Notes: generated from the letters alone by a model not told the origin. Shown: positions 46,037-54,999, counted from the first letter of the stretch. The stretch is 64,000 bases of DNA from Prochlorococcus marinus XMU1408 (GCF_003208055.1 NZ_QJUE01000005.1:186001-250000), one strand, 5' to 3'. A program made the numbers and translations.

Positions 46037-47740
46037 GTGAAAACCCTCATGAGATTTAATCAAAGAATTGAGATCTTCAACCTAGCTAGAGTTATTTTAT
46101 TATTTTTATGGATATATGCATGGGGAAATTGCGTAAATCCTTTATCGATTGAATGCTTTTCTTATCCTGAAGAAAGCGATCATATTCAACATTTCTTAGG
46201 ATGGATAAGTTATGCATATGATGATAACTCTAATTTAATACCACCAACATTTTCAAGTTGGACATGGCCATATGATTCTCAACTTTTATTTGCAGATACA
46301 ATTCCTCTTTTATCTATAATATTCAAACCAATTATTCAACTATTTAATATTAAGTTCCATTACTTCAGTTTAATATCATTAATCAATATATTACTTATAT
46401 TTAATTGCGTGGTAAAAATTGGTGATTACTTTAATTTAAGAAAAATAGATACTTCTATTTTAGGTTTTTTATTGGCATTTTCTCCGATAGCAATACTAAG
46501 AATATATGCTGGTCATGAATCATTATCCCTTCATATTCTAATAGTTTACCCTTTAATGTTAATAATAACTAGAAATAGCAATATATGGAAATGGCTAATT
46601 ATTTATCTGGCTGCATTGGGTATTCATGCATACTTCATCCCAATAATAGCTCTCCTAAATATATATGAGTTATGGAGTTCCTTTATAGAGAAAGGATATG
46701 CAATAAATCCTAAATATAGAAAACTTATAGCTTTTATATTGTTGATAATCCTAGGAGGAGTGTTGTTTGGGTATGTACCTAACTCATTTTCAGCTTCAAA
46801 AAATGGCGTTTTATGGAGTGCAAATGTTTTAGCATTAATTGATCCTCAAATAACTTCGCTTATATTTCCTGGAATTCAAAATATACCAATAATACAATGG
46901 GAAGGATATAGTTATCTTGGATTAATCGGAATATTTTTAATCGCTATTACGATTTTTATGTGGTCTAGAAAAATAGAATTAATCAAAGTTTTTCCATCTC
47001 AATCATTTTTATTAATATTAACAGTGTTTATATTCATAATAGCCATAGGCAATCCTATATATTTTATGGATATAGAGCTTTCCAAGACTAACTATATTTT
47101 AAATCTACTAGGGTCATATAAGTATATCTTTAGAGCAACTGGAAGGTTAATGTGGCCCATATATTATATTTTAATGATTTGGTCTTTCATTAATGTATCT
47201 AGTTATCTCCGAAAAAGGTCTAATATTCATAGGATATTCATTATTTTTTCTATATTCTTATTACTAGAAAGTCATATGTATTTGACAATTAAAGTGAATG
47301 CTTTAATGAATAAAAGAAGTTTATTAGGTTTAGAATATATAAAACGTCAAAGTAACAATGATATCTCTTTTTTAATAAAAGAAAACAAATACCTAATAAA
47401 TGCAACTGGCAATCCATATTTTAGAACAAAAGATTTACCAGCGTATATGATTCATTCTACAAACCCTAAGATGAAAACTAATTATCTACCCAGGTTCGCT
47501 CGCGAGAATATTAGATTTATAAAAAATTATAGTTTATCCCAATGTCAAATCTTAGACCTGATTTACAAAAAAATTCCTAATAATGAATTAAGCAAATCGA
47601 TTTTTATTTTGCAGGATGATATCACTCCTAAATGTAATAATAAATATAAAAAAATTCTCAACTTGCAAGAACCTGGTTTTTCTATTTATAAAATAAAAGA
47701 TTATGGAGCATTCCAAACAAATTTGGATGATGCTGCATAA
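46037..47740 (+). CDS. Polytopic membrane protein, GT-C glycosyltransferase-like
   Basis: A 567-residue protein with about 11 hydrophobic helices. A conserved-looking loop, YPEESDHIQHFLGWISYAYD followed by SSWTWPYDSQLLFADTIPLL, precedes the helical core, and a soluble tail occupies residues ~430-567. The layout (acidic first loop, many helices, C-terminal periplasmic domain) resembles GT-C polyprenol-sugar-dependent transferases such as the DUF6311 group. It converges with and overlaps (40 bp) a polyprenol-type GT2 gene, a fitting partner that could supply lipid-linked sugar. The start may be GTG 46037 or ATG 46049. Confidence 0.6.
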   Translation: MKTLMRFNQRIEIFNLARVILLFLWIYAWGNCVNPLSIECFSYPEESDHIQHFLGWISYAYDDNSNLIPPTFSSWTWPYDSQLLFADTIPLLSIIFKPIIQLFNIKFHYFSLISLINILLIFNCVVKIGDYFNLRKIDTSILGFLLAFSPIAILRIYAGHESLSLHILIVYPLMLIITRNSNIWKWLIIYLAALGIHAYFIPIIALLNIYELWSSFIEKGYAINPKYRKLIAFILLIILGGVLFGYVPNSFSASKNGVLWSANVLALIDPQITSLIFPGIQNIPIIQWEGYSYLGLIGIFLIAITIFMWSRKIELIKVFPSQSFLLILTVFIFIIAIGNPIYFMDIELSKTNYILNLLGSYKYIFRATGRLMWPIYYILMIWSFINVSSYLRKRSNIHRIFIIFSIFLLLESHMYLTIKVNALMNKRSLLGLEYIKRQSNNDISFLIKENKYLINATGNPYFRTKDLPAYMIHSTNPKMKTNYLPRFARENIRFIKNYSLSQCQILDLIYKKIPNNELSKSIFILQDDITPKCNNKYKKILNLQEPGFSIYKIKDYGAFQTNLDDAA

Positions 47741-48816
47741 TTCCAAATAAAAACAACAATTATTCCTGCCATCTGCGCAAAAAAAGTATTTGGAGATACA
47801 AACTTATAAAAGCTGCTAGTAAGACCGATATTTGCCAAGATAGGTAATGAAGCAACTAAAAGAAATTTAAAAAGTCCTCTAATTAGAGCTATATTCTTAA
47901 GTCGGCTTGAACGAAAAGTAAGAAGATTATTAATTAGATAGTTTGATGTAGCAGCAAAAACAACAGATATTGGCAAGGCTTGTTCAAAACTTAAAATTGT
48001 AAGTTGAAGAATGACCTGAGTAGAAATTAATTGAACAAATATACCAATTGATCCAACGAGTCCAAAACTTATAGCTCTTCTGGGAAGTATCCTAAGAGTT
48101 ATTGTATGGATTAAGGAAATTAGAAAATCCCACATTATAGAAAGATCAAGCTTTGATTCTCCATAGCCTCTCTCTTGAAAAGAGAGAGGTAATTCTTCAA
48201 TTAATAATTTACCACGACTAATTGCTAACAATTCATATAAAAACTTAAAACCATTTACATCTATTTTTTTAACAAAAGGCAAACAACTTTGACGATATAA
48301 AACAAAAAATCCACTCATATAGTCTGTAAGGTTTTTATATTTATAAGATAAACTTAGGCGAGCAATAAAATTTGCTATTGATGATCCATTTTTTCTTCCT
48401 TTGCTTAAACCTTTAATATTTGATTCCCCAAGAAATCTACTCCCAAGAACTAGATCCTTCTGTTGAGCTTTTAATATTTCAATAGCCTTAAAAATAGTAA
48501 TAGGTTCATGCTGACCATCACTATCCATCACAGCGACAATCTCACCAGTTGCATTAATAAATCCCTCTTTAATCGCACTTGAAAGACCAGATCGATTGTA
48601 ACGATTAATCAATCGAATTCTTCTATCTTTGCCAGCTAGTTCCCTAATTAATAAAGCAGTCCCATCTGTCGAATTATCATCTATTACTAATATCTCTAAT
48701 TGATATTGATTAGAGATATTTAAAAGTTCATTTATAACATTTTCAATATTATTCCTTTCGTTATAAGAAGGAAGTACAATAGTCACATCTATTGGTTTAC
48801 TTGAGTCAAGAATCAT
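47701..48816 (-). CDS. GT2 glycosyltransferase with GtrA-like membrane domain
   Basis: A 371-residue protein. The N-terminal ~225 residues are a GT2 domain like dolichyl/undecaprenyl-phosphate sugar synthases: IVLPSYNERNNIENVINELL, DDNSTDGTALLIREL, and the metal-binding region VMDSDGQHEPITIFKA. The C-terminal ~130 residues have four helices (ISFGLVGSIGIFVQLISTQV onward), the GtrA pattern. It probably makes a polyprenyl-phosphate sugar used by a GT-C enzyme such as its neighbour. It may serve glycosylation of the cell surface. Confidence 0.88.
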   Translation of the reverse strand: MILDSSKPIDVTIVLPSYNERNNIENVINELLNISNQYQLEILVIDDNSTDGTALLIRELAGKDRRIRLINRYNRSGLSSAIKEGFINATGEIVAVMDSDGQHEPITIFKAIEILKAQQKDLVLGSRFLGESNIKGLSKGRKNGSSIANFIARLSLSYKYKNLTDYMSGFFVLYRQSCLPFVKKIDVNGFKFLYELLAISRGKLLIEELPLSFQERGYGESKLDLSIMWDFLISLIHTITLRILPRRAISFGLVGSIGIFVQLISTQVILQLTILSFEQALPISVVFAATSNYLINNLLTFRSSRLKNIALIRGLFKFLLVASLPILANIGLTSSFYKFVSPNTFFAQMAGIIVVFIWNYAASSKFVWNAP

Positions 48817-48964
48817 TTTGTTAGATTCATATACAATCCATTCTGATTAGATGGCTTTCTATAAAAATTATAGAATAACATGACTACTTGATTTTCACTT
48901 TTATAAAATCAGCAAGTTTTAGCAGGGAATTATGCTAAAAAAATTAAATTAAAAAGATAGGGAT

Positions 48965-49195
48965 TCACTTGAGATCAATAGTCCAACGTCGTTTACCCAT
49001 GCGATCTGATTCGGAATAACAATTAGCAATCAAATCTCCATTTTTTTTTCTGACTGAACATTCAATACCATCTTCAGTTCTATAGAAACTGGATGTTGAA
49101 GCGGAAGCTTCAGTTAACAAGTTCGAGGGCAAATTATTTAAAATCAACGACCAAATGAGTTCCTCATTTGAATCCTCATTAGTTGTGAATTGCAT
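48965..49195 (-). CDS. Hypothetical protein (76 aa)
   Basis: Soluble with an acidic N-terminus and a beta-rich end (TEDGIECSVRKKNGDLIANC, then KRRWTIDLK). It overlaps the end of the preceding 74-aa gene on the same strand (49179) by 17 bp, suggesting co-expression. Two cysteines. Family not recognised. Confidence 0.6.
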   Translation of the reverse strand: MQFTTNEDSNEELIWSLILNNLPSNLLTEASASTSSFYRTEDGIECSVRKKNGDLIANCYSESDRMGKRRWTIDLK

Positions 49196-49403
49196 TTTTA
49201 TTTGAATCTTTTGTGATTAGGACCTTGCCTTTATCTAAAATATCAGTTCCTGGAATGCCTTTAGCTACTGATCCGATCAAAGTCGAATGAGCTTCTGGAT
49301 CTTTCTTTAAAGTTGTGACACCAAGATCATTTTTTGAAATCAATATAAAAATAATTATCCCAACAAATGTCAGGATAATTGCCAGAGCCAATGAAGATTC
49401 CAT
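49179..49403 (-). CDS. Small membrane-anchored protein (74 aa)
   Basis: One N-terminal helix (LALAIILTFVGIIIFILI) and a soluble tail (TLKKDPEAHSTLIGSVAKGI). It is first of a two-gene group with the 76-aa gene. Function unknown. The start is ATG 49403. Confidence 0.65.
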   Translation of the reverse strand: MESSLALAIILTFVGIIIFILISKNDLGVTTLKKDPEAHSTLIGSVAKGIPGTDILDKGKVLITKDSNKNAIHN

Positions 49404-49660
49404 AACAGATTTTTTTTTAGCCCTACCAAATTAAGATAAGAAATAAAATCTACATACAAAAAAGAACTAACTAATATCACTATTTATTCAAAGAACTTTG
49501 CAATTTTTTACTATTTTGTAGAAAAAAAATTACATAGCACGTTGAAGTATAAAAAAAACATCAATCTGGTAAAATAGATCGGCATGCAATATAAGAATTA
49601 ATAGATAATTTAAGAACTTCCACACGGATACGCAGTTGAAGATATTTTTTAACACAAGTG

Positions 49661-49702
49661 ACCCTAAGATAGGGAATAATCATTGATTTCCCTTCCTAAG
49701 GT
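49661..49702. other. Imperfect 16-bp hairpin in long gap
   Basis: ACCCTAAGATAGGGAA pairs with TTCCCTTCCTAAGGT with about 13 base pairs, two mismatches and a bulge, enclosing an 11-nt loop. The gap 49404-49864 (461 bp) holds no gene I can support; this hairpin is its only marked structure. Transcription not shown. Confidence 0.35.
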
Positions 49703-49864
49703 TTAAGAAAGAATGCACAAAAGAAATAGATAAAGTGAGGCCAAGTAAACAATTAGATTAATCACAAACGTTTCATTCAATAGACAATAATTCCTACAAG
49801 CTAATAAGAGAAAGAGATTTTTTTTAAAATATAATTAAAATAGGCATGATTCGACTTTAAAGCA

Positions 49865-50005
49865 ATGATTTTTGCATTAGCTTCTTCTCAACTAGGGGTT
49901 AGTTCGTTAACTATCAATATAATTCTAATTTCTTCAGTAGTGATTTTATTAATATTACCAACTTTATTCCTTCTTAGATCAGGTCAAGGCAAATCAGCAT
50001 TTTAA
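49865..50005 (+). CDS. Small single-span membrane protein (46 aa)
   Basis: ATG 49865. A polar start (MIFALASSQLGVSSLTIN), a membrane helix (IILISSVVILLILPTLFLL) and a polar tail RSGQGKSAF. The plan is that of small photosystem or cytochrome b6f subunits (PsbM, PsaM, PetM-like). I compared it mentally with PsbM, Psb30, PetN and PetM and none matches. Likely a real small thylakoid protein, unassigned. Confidence 0.6.
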   Translation: MIFALASSQLGVSSLTINIILISSVVILLILPTLFLLRSGQGKSAF

Positions 50006-50204
50006 ATACTAGAAAACTGTTCAAAAACTCTTAGAGAATAGTGATTAGTAGAATAAATAAAAATGATTTGTTCGAAAATCAGCTAATCGCATAATTGATC
50101 CAGATAAACGTAACTTATAAGCACAAGTTTGTTTCATTTTTAATAGACAATTTAGCTTATGTAGAGCGAATATTAAAAGTGAGTTTATTAATCGTATAAA
50201 ATAT

Positions 50205-50513
50205 ATGTTTTTATATCCAAAAAAGAATTCAGAATTCTTTGATGAAAATTCAAATTTTTTTAGTACCAGTAAGTTACATGCTTTAGATAAATATTGGAGT
50301 AATAATAGCTCTCATCCTACTCATCAAAAAATACATGAGATGATTGAGAGAATTTTAATTCAAAGAGGGGAAAAAACATTGAAGCAGGAGAGAATATCTC
50401 TAATTAAGCAGTTGGAAAAATCTTTTTTAATTTCTAATCCGATGGGAAGATTTAGCGCAAATATTATTGGATTAATAACTAAGCTTTTAATCTTAAAAAA
50501 TCAATTAAAATGA
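50205..50513 (+). CDS. Hypothetical protein (102 aa)
   Basis: Soluble, basic, helical (HQKIHEMIERILIQRGEKTL then KQERISLIKQLEK). The stop overlaps the next start (ATGA at 50510), so the pair is probably translationally coupled. No recognised family. Confidence 0.5.
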   Translation: MFLYPKKNSEFFDENSNFFSTSKLHALDKYWSNNSSHPTHQKIHEMIERILIQRGEKTLKQERISLIKQLEKSFLISNPMGRFSANIIGLITKLLILKNQLK

Positions 50514-50704
50514 ACCAAGAAATCAAAAGGCTAGCTGATGCAAAACTGCAGTGGGAAAATGATATAAAAATGTATAATGATTTTCTAAAGAGTAAAAGCA
50601 AAACTTTTGAAGGTAAATACGGTGCTATAGAATATATTAATATGGCTGAAAATAGAATAAACGATATTAATAAGAAATTAAAAGAGATTAAAAAAGAATC
50701 ATAG
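50510..50704 (+). CDS. Hypothetical coiled-coil-like protein (64 aa)
   Basis: Charged and helical from end to end (NQEIKRLADAKLQWENDIKM then NRINDINKKLKEIKKES), heptad-like, no cysteines. The ATGA overlap with the 102-aa gene indicates a two-gene unit. Function unknown. Confidence 0.5.
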   Translation: MNQEIKRLADAKLQWENDIKMYNDFLKSKSKTFEGKYGAIEYINMAENRINDINKKLKEIKKES

Positions 50705-50711
50705 AAAATAT

Positions 50712-50978
50712 TCAAGAAGGGTGAAACTTTTTATATAATTGATTTTCTGATAATTCAATTCCAAAACAGACAATATTATCAAAAGCACCATTCTTATGCA
50801 TAGTTGTCATATAATCCTTAATTTCTTGGCTATCAAATATTAATCCAAAATCAATACAATATTTACATAATATATTCATCGCAGCCTCATGGTTAGTAAG
50901 GAATTCCTCACAAAGTTCTATTAGATTTTCTTCATTCAAATTATTTATCATTTTTTGAAAATCGTTAAAATCACTCAT
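50712..50978 (-). CDS. Hypothetical protein (88 aa)
   Basis: Acidic helical N-terminus (MSDFNDFQKMINNLNEENLI then ELCEEFL), then CKYCIDFGLIFDSQEIKDYM. I considered a Nif11-type peptide leader because of the helical start, but there is no double-glycine cleavage site and no Cys-rich core, so it is left as unknown. Four cysteines. Confidence 0.5.
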   Translation of the reverse strand: MSDFNDFQKMINNLNEENLIELCEEFLTNHEAAMNILCKYCIDFGLIFDSQEIKDYMTTMHKNGAFDNIVCFGIELSENQLYKKFHPS

Positions 50979-51063
50979 TTGATTTTCCAGAAGTCGAAGT
51001 TATTTATTCATAACTTTTTTTGCATGATCTCGTCATAACAAATATTGCTCTCGGAAGTAATAA

Positions 51064-51429
51064 AATACTCAGCAGGGTGTAACTTCATCCAAAAACATAG
51101 TCACCAAAACAACTCTTATTTCAGTTGAAATTACAAGTCAACATGTAATACCTTTTTATTTATACAAAAGATTAAAAGAAGTTGATTTTTGTTTTTCTAG
51201 AAAGTATAAATTAAAACCATGCCATGTAATTATTAATAGTATTTATTTATTAAAAAAGAAAGTAAAATGGCTAATAACAAAAATAAAACTATTTCTCAAT
51301 ATGAATAAAGATCTAAGTCAAATGACAATTGATAAAGATATAACCCAAACTAATTATCCAATACTGTTCAAAGGGATATGGACAGGTGTTTTAATATCAT
51401 TGATAGTACATCAATTTATCAATCATTAA
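51064..51429 (+). pseudogene. Open frame of 121 codons lacking a start
   Basis: The frame is open from the TAA at 51061-51063 to the TAA at 51427-51429 with no ATG, GTG or TTG start before ATG 51301. Stop-free length this great is unlikely by chance at this AT content. The 3' part (ATG 51301; 42 aa) ends with a helix GVLISLIVHQFINH and could still be made as a micro-protein. The upstream part is basic (KKKVKWLITKIKLF). It could be a gene that lost its start. No homologue recognised. Confidence 0.4.
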
Positions 51430-51462
51430 AGTTTGAGTTGAATTAAGATAGAAGTATAAGAA

Positions 51463-51735
51463 TTAATAACCAAATCGATAATGCTTCAGGGCTGCTTTGT
51501 GAGCTTTCCATCTAAGTCCATTCCTGCATGAAATACAACTAGGTCATCTGCTCAACCTTCTAAAGTTCTTCTCCTTCAGGAATCACAGTCACTTCACCTT
51601 CAAGCAATAAGCAAGTCTCCTTCTTGTCATAAGTCCAATCCAAAGAGCTTGTATCACAAGTCCATAACGGCCAATTTTTAATTTCTCAACTGTACTTTCT
51701 GGAAAGAAGAAGTAACTAATATCGACACGGAATAA
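51463..51735 (-). pseudogene. Cupin-domain protein (cupin_3/DUF861 type), broken
   Basis: Minus-strand remnant. One frame reads WPLWTCDTSSLDWTYDKKET then CLLLEGEVTVIPEGEEL, a textbook cupin_3 core. It hits TAG after EGEEL. A second frame continues DDLVVFHAGMD and a third WKAHKAALKHYRFGY to TAA at 51463. An N-terminal part (STVEKLK) is again offset by one base. At least one stop and three frame changes are visible, so it is decayed. No intact paralogue is in the window. Confidence 0.8.
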
Positions 51736-51901
51736 TAGACATATAGACTTTTTTATAACTGATAATGAATACGATTATTTTTGTTTCTTCAAACGTTCGG
51801 AGAAATGCTTGAAGTCAAATTACGAATAGAACTAGAACTCAATCTCCCAATAGAAGATTATGTAAAGAGTTAGAAGCATATCAAATTTCATTCGAACTTC
51901 T

Positions 51902-51960
51902 CATTTCGCTGAGATAACATGGCCTCAAAGGAACTTAACTATTGGCTTATGAAAAGTTAA
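51902..51960 (+). pseudogene. 5' fragment of EVE-domain gene
   Basis: TCGCTGAGAT then ATGGCCTCAAAGGAACTTAA encodes MASKELNYWLMKS before TAA (51958-51960). It matches the start of the intact EVE gene (57111), both in the 5' untranslated bases and in 11 of 13 residues, and breaks off where the intact gene has GAG (E14). A partial duplicate lying 5.2 kb from its source. Confidence 0.75.
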
Positions 51961-52029
51961 ACTTGAGTGAATGACTGAATTTCAATTGACTTGTCCTCAC
52001 CACAATCATCAAGACAGAGATCAGAAATA

Positions 52030-54156
52030 TTAGATGAGATTATGTTCTACATCTTCGAAAGAGCTAAGTGCCATTGACACTCTCTCCATAACTTCTTGCC
52101 AGTTATGCCGCTCTTTTTGTCGGAATAATTTCATCGATGAATACCAAAACGTATTTTCTCCTTTAAGTCCCCATGTCCAATAAGGAATATCTTTTAGAAG
52201 TAACCAAACTTTTTTACCCATTCCTCCAGCTAAATGCGCAATTGAAGTATCACAAGTAATAATTAAATCACAGTTTTCAATGATGGCAGCATTTTCAAGG
52301 AAATCCCAAGTTGAATCAATTTGAGGTTGGCATTCAACAAATTTATTTTTAAAAGAGCAATGTTCTAGTTGTTCTGAGCCAAACCCTTTTTGGAGAGAAA
52401 GCATAGTGACTTCATTCCTGATAGCTAGTATTGAAAAATCTACTAAAGGAATTGAACGTCCTTGATAAGAAAGCTTTTCCATATTTGGATTGCCTTGCCA
52501 ATTAATACCAATAATTGGTCTTTTTTCTTTAGAAAGAATATCTTTCCATTTTTGATTTAATTCAGTTGTTGAATAAATGTATGGTTCAGTAATGATTGGA
52601 TTTTCTGGCCTTACTTTTAAATATCTAAGTAAAGATAAAAGTGGTATCCATTCCCCTTCTAAAATGTTGCTTGCCTGCTCTGGAGTTAATGGTTCAGGAT
52701 CAATACCTGAAGCTTTGATTAATGAATGTAATTTTTCTTGAGCAGAAAATGAGATATCAAGCCCTTGTTTACGTAAATAAGGAATGTAGCGCATAAATTG
52801 AAGGGTATCGCCTAAACCTTGTTCACTAATGACTAAGAGCTTTTCTGGTTTGTCTAAGCTTTGATGATCGACTTTTTTGATTTTTGTTTTGCTGTGTGTG
52901 ATGGCAGGTTGTTTTGTTTTAAATCGAAATTCATAGTTTTCTAGTCCAAATTTGTAATCTCCATTTAAGAGTTCTAAGTATGAAAGGTTGGAATAGGCAT
53001 CTGCGTAATCAGGATTAAGTTCAATAGCTCTGCGAGTCAATAATTCTGCTTCTTGTAATTTGCCAAGTTCTATCAATGTGACTCCTAGATTAGAATAGGC
53101 ATCTGCGCTATTAGGATTGAGATCAATAGCTCTGCGAGTCAATAATTCTGCTTCTTGCAATTTCCCAAGATCTCTCAAGATATTACCTAGATTGGAATGA
53201 GCCTCTGCGCTATTAGGATTGAGATCAATAGCTCTGCGAGTCAATAATTCTGCTTCTTGTAATTTGCCAAGGTCTCTCAAGATATTACCTAGATTGGAAT
53301 GAGCCTCTGCGCTATTAGGATTGAGATCAATAGCTTTGCGTTGGCATAACTCTGCTTCTTGCAATTTCCCAAGATCTCTCAAGATATTACCTAGATTGGA
53401 ATGAGCCTCTGCGCTATTAGGATTGAGATCAATAGCTTTGCGTTGGTTTAACTCTGCTTCTTGCAATTTCCCAAGATCTCTCAAGATATTACCTAGATTG
53501 GAATGAGCCTCTGCGCTATTAGGATTGAGATCAATAGCTTTGCGTTGGCATAACTCTGCTTCTTGCAATTTCCCAAGATCTCTCAAGATATTACCTAGAT
53601 TGGAATGAGCATTTGTGAAATCAGGTTTCAGTTCAATAGCTTTACGCTGACATAATTCTGCTTCTTTTAAGTTGCCAAGATCTTTCAAGATATTACCCAG
53701 ATTAGAATGTACTTCTGCGCTCTCAGGTTTGAGTTCAAGAGCTTTACGAGTTGATGATTCTGCTTCTTTTAACTTACCAAGAACTTTCAGTAGATTACCA
53801 AGATTAGAATGTGCATCTGCTTGATTAGGTTTCAGTTCAATAGCTGTACGAAGGAATGATTCTGCTTCTTCAAACTTGCCAAGTCTTTTTAAGATAGCTC
53901 CATAATTAGAAAAAACTCTGTGATCAGAGAAACCCCGATCAATGAAATATTGATAATATTTTGCTGCTTCTGAAATATTTCCTTGTGAATGAAATTTCAA
54001 TGCTTGATAAATTATTTGTTCTTTAGAGGGTTTAGAAGAAGTATTTGTCTTAATAGTAATATTTTCTTTGGTTTCTCTTAAATCAAATGGAACATTGAAT
54101 ATTTTTATACCAGTGGATTTATTCTTTCTTTGTTCTTCTTTGTCTGATTTTTCCAT
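52030..54156 (-). CDS. TPR-repeat protein with glycosyltransferase-like C-terminal domain
   Basis: A 708-residue protein. Residues ~47-390 are about ten TPR units; units 5-9 (residues 183-352) are nearly identical, each reading AHSNLGNILRDLGKLQEAEL with small changes after it. The ~300-residue C-terminal part (LLVISEQGLGDTLQFMRYIP, IIGINWQGNP, SIPLVDFSIL, CDTSIAHLAGGMGKKVWLLL) resembles the GT9/GT41-like domain of TPR glycosyltransferases. No signal peptide. Probably a cell-surface glycan or protein modification enzyme. The start is ATG 54156. Confidence 0.85.
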   Translation of the reverse strand: MEKSDKEEQRKNKSTGIKIFNVPFDLRETKENITIKTNTSSKPSKEQIIYQALKFHSQGNISEAAKYYQYFIDRGFSDHRVFSNYGAILKRLGKFEEAESFLRTAIELKPNQADAHSNLGNLLKVLGKLKEAESSTRKALELKPESAEVHSNLGNILKDLGNLKEAELCQRKAIELKPDFTNAHSNLGNILRDLGKLQEAELCQRKAIDLNPNSAEAHSNLGNILRDLGKLQEAELNQRKAIDLNPNSAEAHSNLGNILRDLGKLQEAELCQRKAIDLNPNSAEAHSNLGNILRDLGKLQEAELLTRRAIDLNPNSAEAHSNLGNILRDLGKLQEAELLTRRAIDLNPNSADAYSNLGVTLIELGKLQEAELLTRRAIELNPDYADAYSNLSYLELLNGDYKFGLENYEFRFKTKQPAITHSKTKIKKVDHQSLDKPEKLLVISEQGLGDTLQFMRYIPYLRKQGLDISFSAQEKLHSLIKASGIDPEPLTPEQASNILEGEWIPLLSLLRYLKVRPENPIITEPYIYSTTELNQKWKDILSKEKRPIIGINWQGNPNMEKLSYQGRSIPLVDFSILAIRNEVTMLSLQKGFGSEQLEHCSFKNKFVECQPQIDSTWDFLENAAIIENCDLIITCDTSIAHLAGGMGKKVWLLLKDIPYWTWGLKGENTFWYSSMKLFRQKERHNWQEVMERVSMALSSFEDVEHNLI
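53101..53610 (-). repeat. Five 102-bp tandem repeats inside TPR gene
   Basis: Units 5-9 of the TPR array have almost the same DNA, not only the same protein. A block such as AAGATCTCTCAAGATATTAC recurs every 102 bp with only a few changes. Flanking units 2-4 and 10 are clearly diverged. This indicates recent duplication or gene conversion and expected length variation between strains. Confidence 0.9.
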
Positions 54157-54428
54157 ATATTTTATTTCAGTTAAAGAGACAACAAAATACGCACATATAT
54201 ATTTCCTTTATAAGTGATCAAGATCTATTAAATATTTCTTCTTAATACTTTGCGACTGCAACTCTTCAAATGCTGCTTTTATCTATTGATCCATAACTCG
54301 CGATTATTATAGAGAAAAAAGTTATTGTTTCACTAGACTCAAAGTTATTCAAACTTTATTCAAACCCTGCATTTACCCTTAAACGCATGTCAGATAAAGA
54401 CATCTCGTACCGGCAAGATAAAGGATAA

Positions 54429-54459
54429 TACAGTGTAAGCACTGCGTGAGCACACTGTA
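54429..54459. other. 8-bp hairpin TACAGTGT/ACACTGTA
   Basis: A perfect 8-bp inverted repeat with inner GC pairs (AAGCACTGCGTGAGC loop region) in the 741-bp gap 54157-54897. No T-run follows, so it is not a standard terminator. The rest of the gap holds only the repeat at 54611 and the micro-ORF upstream area. Confidence 0.4.
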
Positions 54460-54610
54460 CTAATACCCTTAAATACTTTTTATACAAATAGATTTCAATT
54501 TACGTTGTATAATCGGCATTAGGCGGGACATAGATAGCCCCATATTCCCCTCCAGAAAGTAGACATAGGGAAAGATTGATACTCTATGAAGAAACATGCA
54601 CCACCTTGGT

Positions 54611-54788
54611 ATCACTCCATCAATGAGAAATGTGTGGATAGACTTTAAATATTGTGTGGATAGAAAAAATACTAAAAACTCAAATCTGTTTGCGTCACAA
54701 GTTTTCTCAATAGAACATCGTTATTAGCAATAGAGTTGTTTTCAATAAAGTACGATCTGTTAGTTGTTAGTAATAGAAGCTTGAAGGT
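54611..54788 (+). repeat. Dispersed repeat, copy 1
   Basis: A ~178-bp block shared with 56859-57034 at about 70-75 percent by eye. Matching stretches are CACTCCATCAATGAG, ATACTAAAAACTCAAATCTG, TTTTCTCAA and CTGTTAGTTGTTAGTAATAG. It includes two TGTGGATA motifs (54633-54640 and 54655-54662), one base short of the DnaA box. No coding capacity. The origin could be a small mobile or miniature element or a duplicated intergenic region. Confidence 0.6.
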
Positions 54789-54897
54789 TTTTATTAACAC
54801 TCCTTTCAATGACAACTATTACTCATGAGGCTAATGAAGCATGAGCCAGATTAAAGGATTAAAAATAGGAAGCTATTTAATTAATCTAGCCAACTGA

Positions 54898-54999
54898 TTA
54901 TCTTAAATATTTCAAACCTCTATAAGTAAGAGTTATTGATGCCTTTTCTACATGAGTGCAATAAACAAAAGCTTTTCCATTAAAAAACATATTTACCAT
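54898..54999 (-). CDS. Micro-ORF copy B (33 aa)
   Basis: Intact frame from ATG 54999: MVNMFFNGKAFVYCTHVEKA, then SITLTYRGLKYLR. The YRG.xY motif slightly recalls the short cyanobacterial DUF4278 pattern, but that is weak. It follows a conserved leader and a consensus promoter on the same strand; AAGGGAG lies about 13 nt before the ATG. The homologous frame at 41.5 kb is frameshifted. Confidence 0.5.
   Translation of the reverse strand: MVNMFFNGKAFVYCTHVEKASITLTYRGLKYLR

Noticed and set aside
50712-50978. Nif11/prochlorosin leader peptide
   Set aside because: No double-Gly site and no Cys/Ser/Thr-rich core peptide.
53020-53880. CRISPR array
   Set aside because: Periodic repeats are coding TPR units with a 102-bp period and no spacers.
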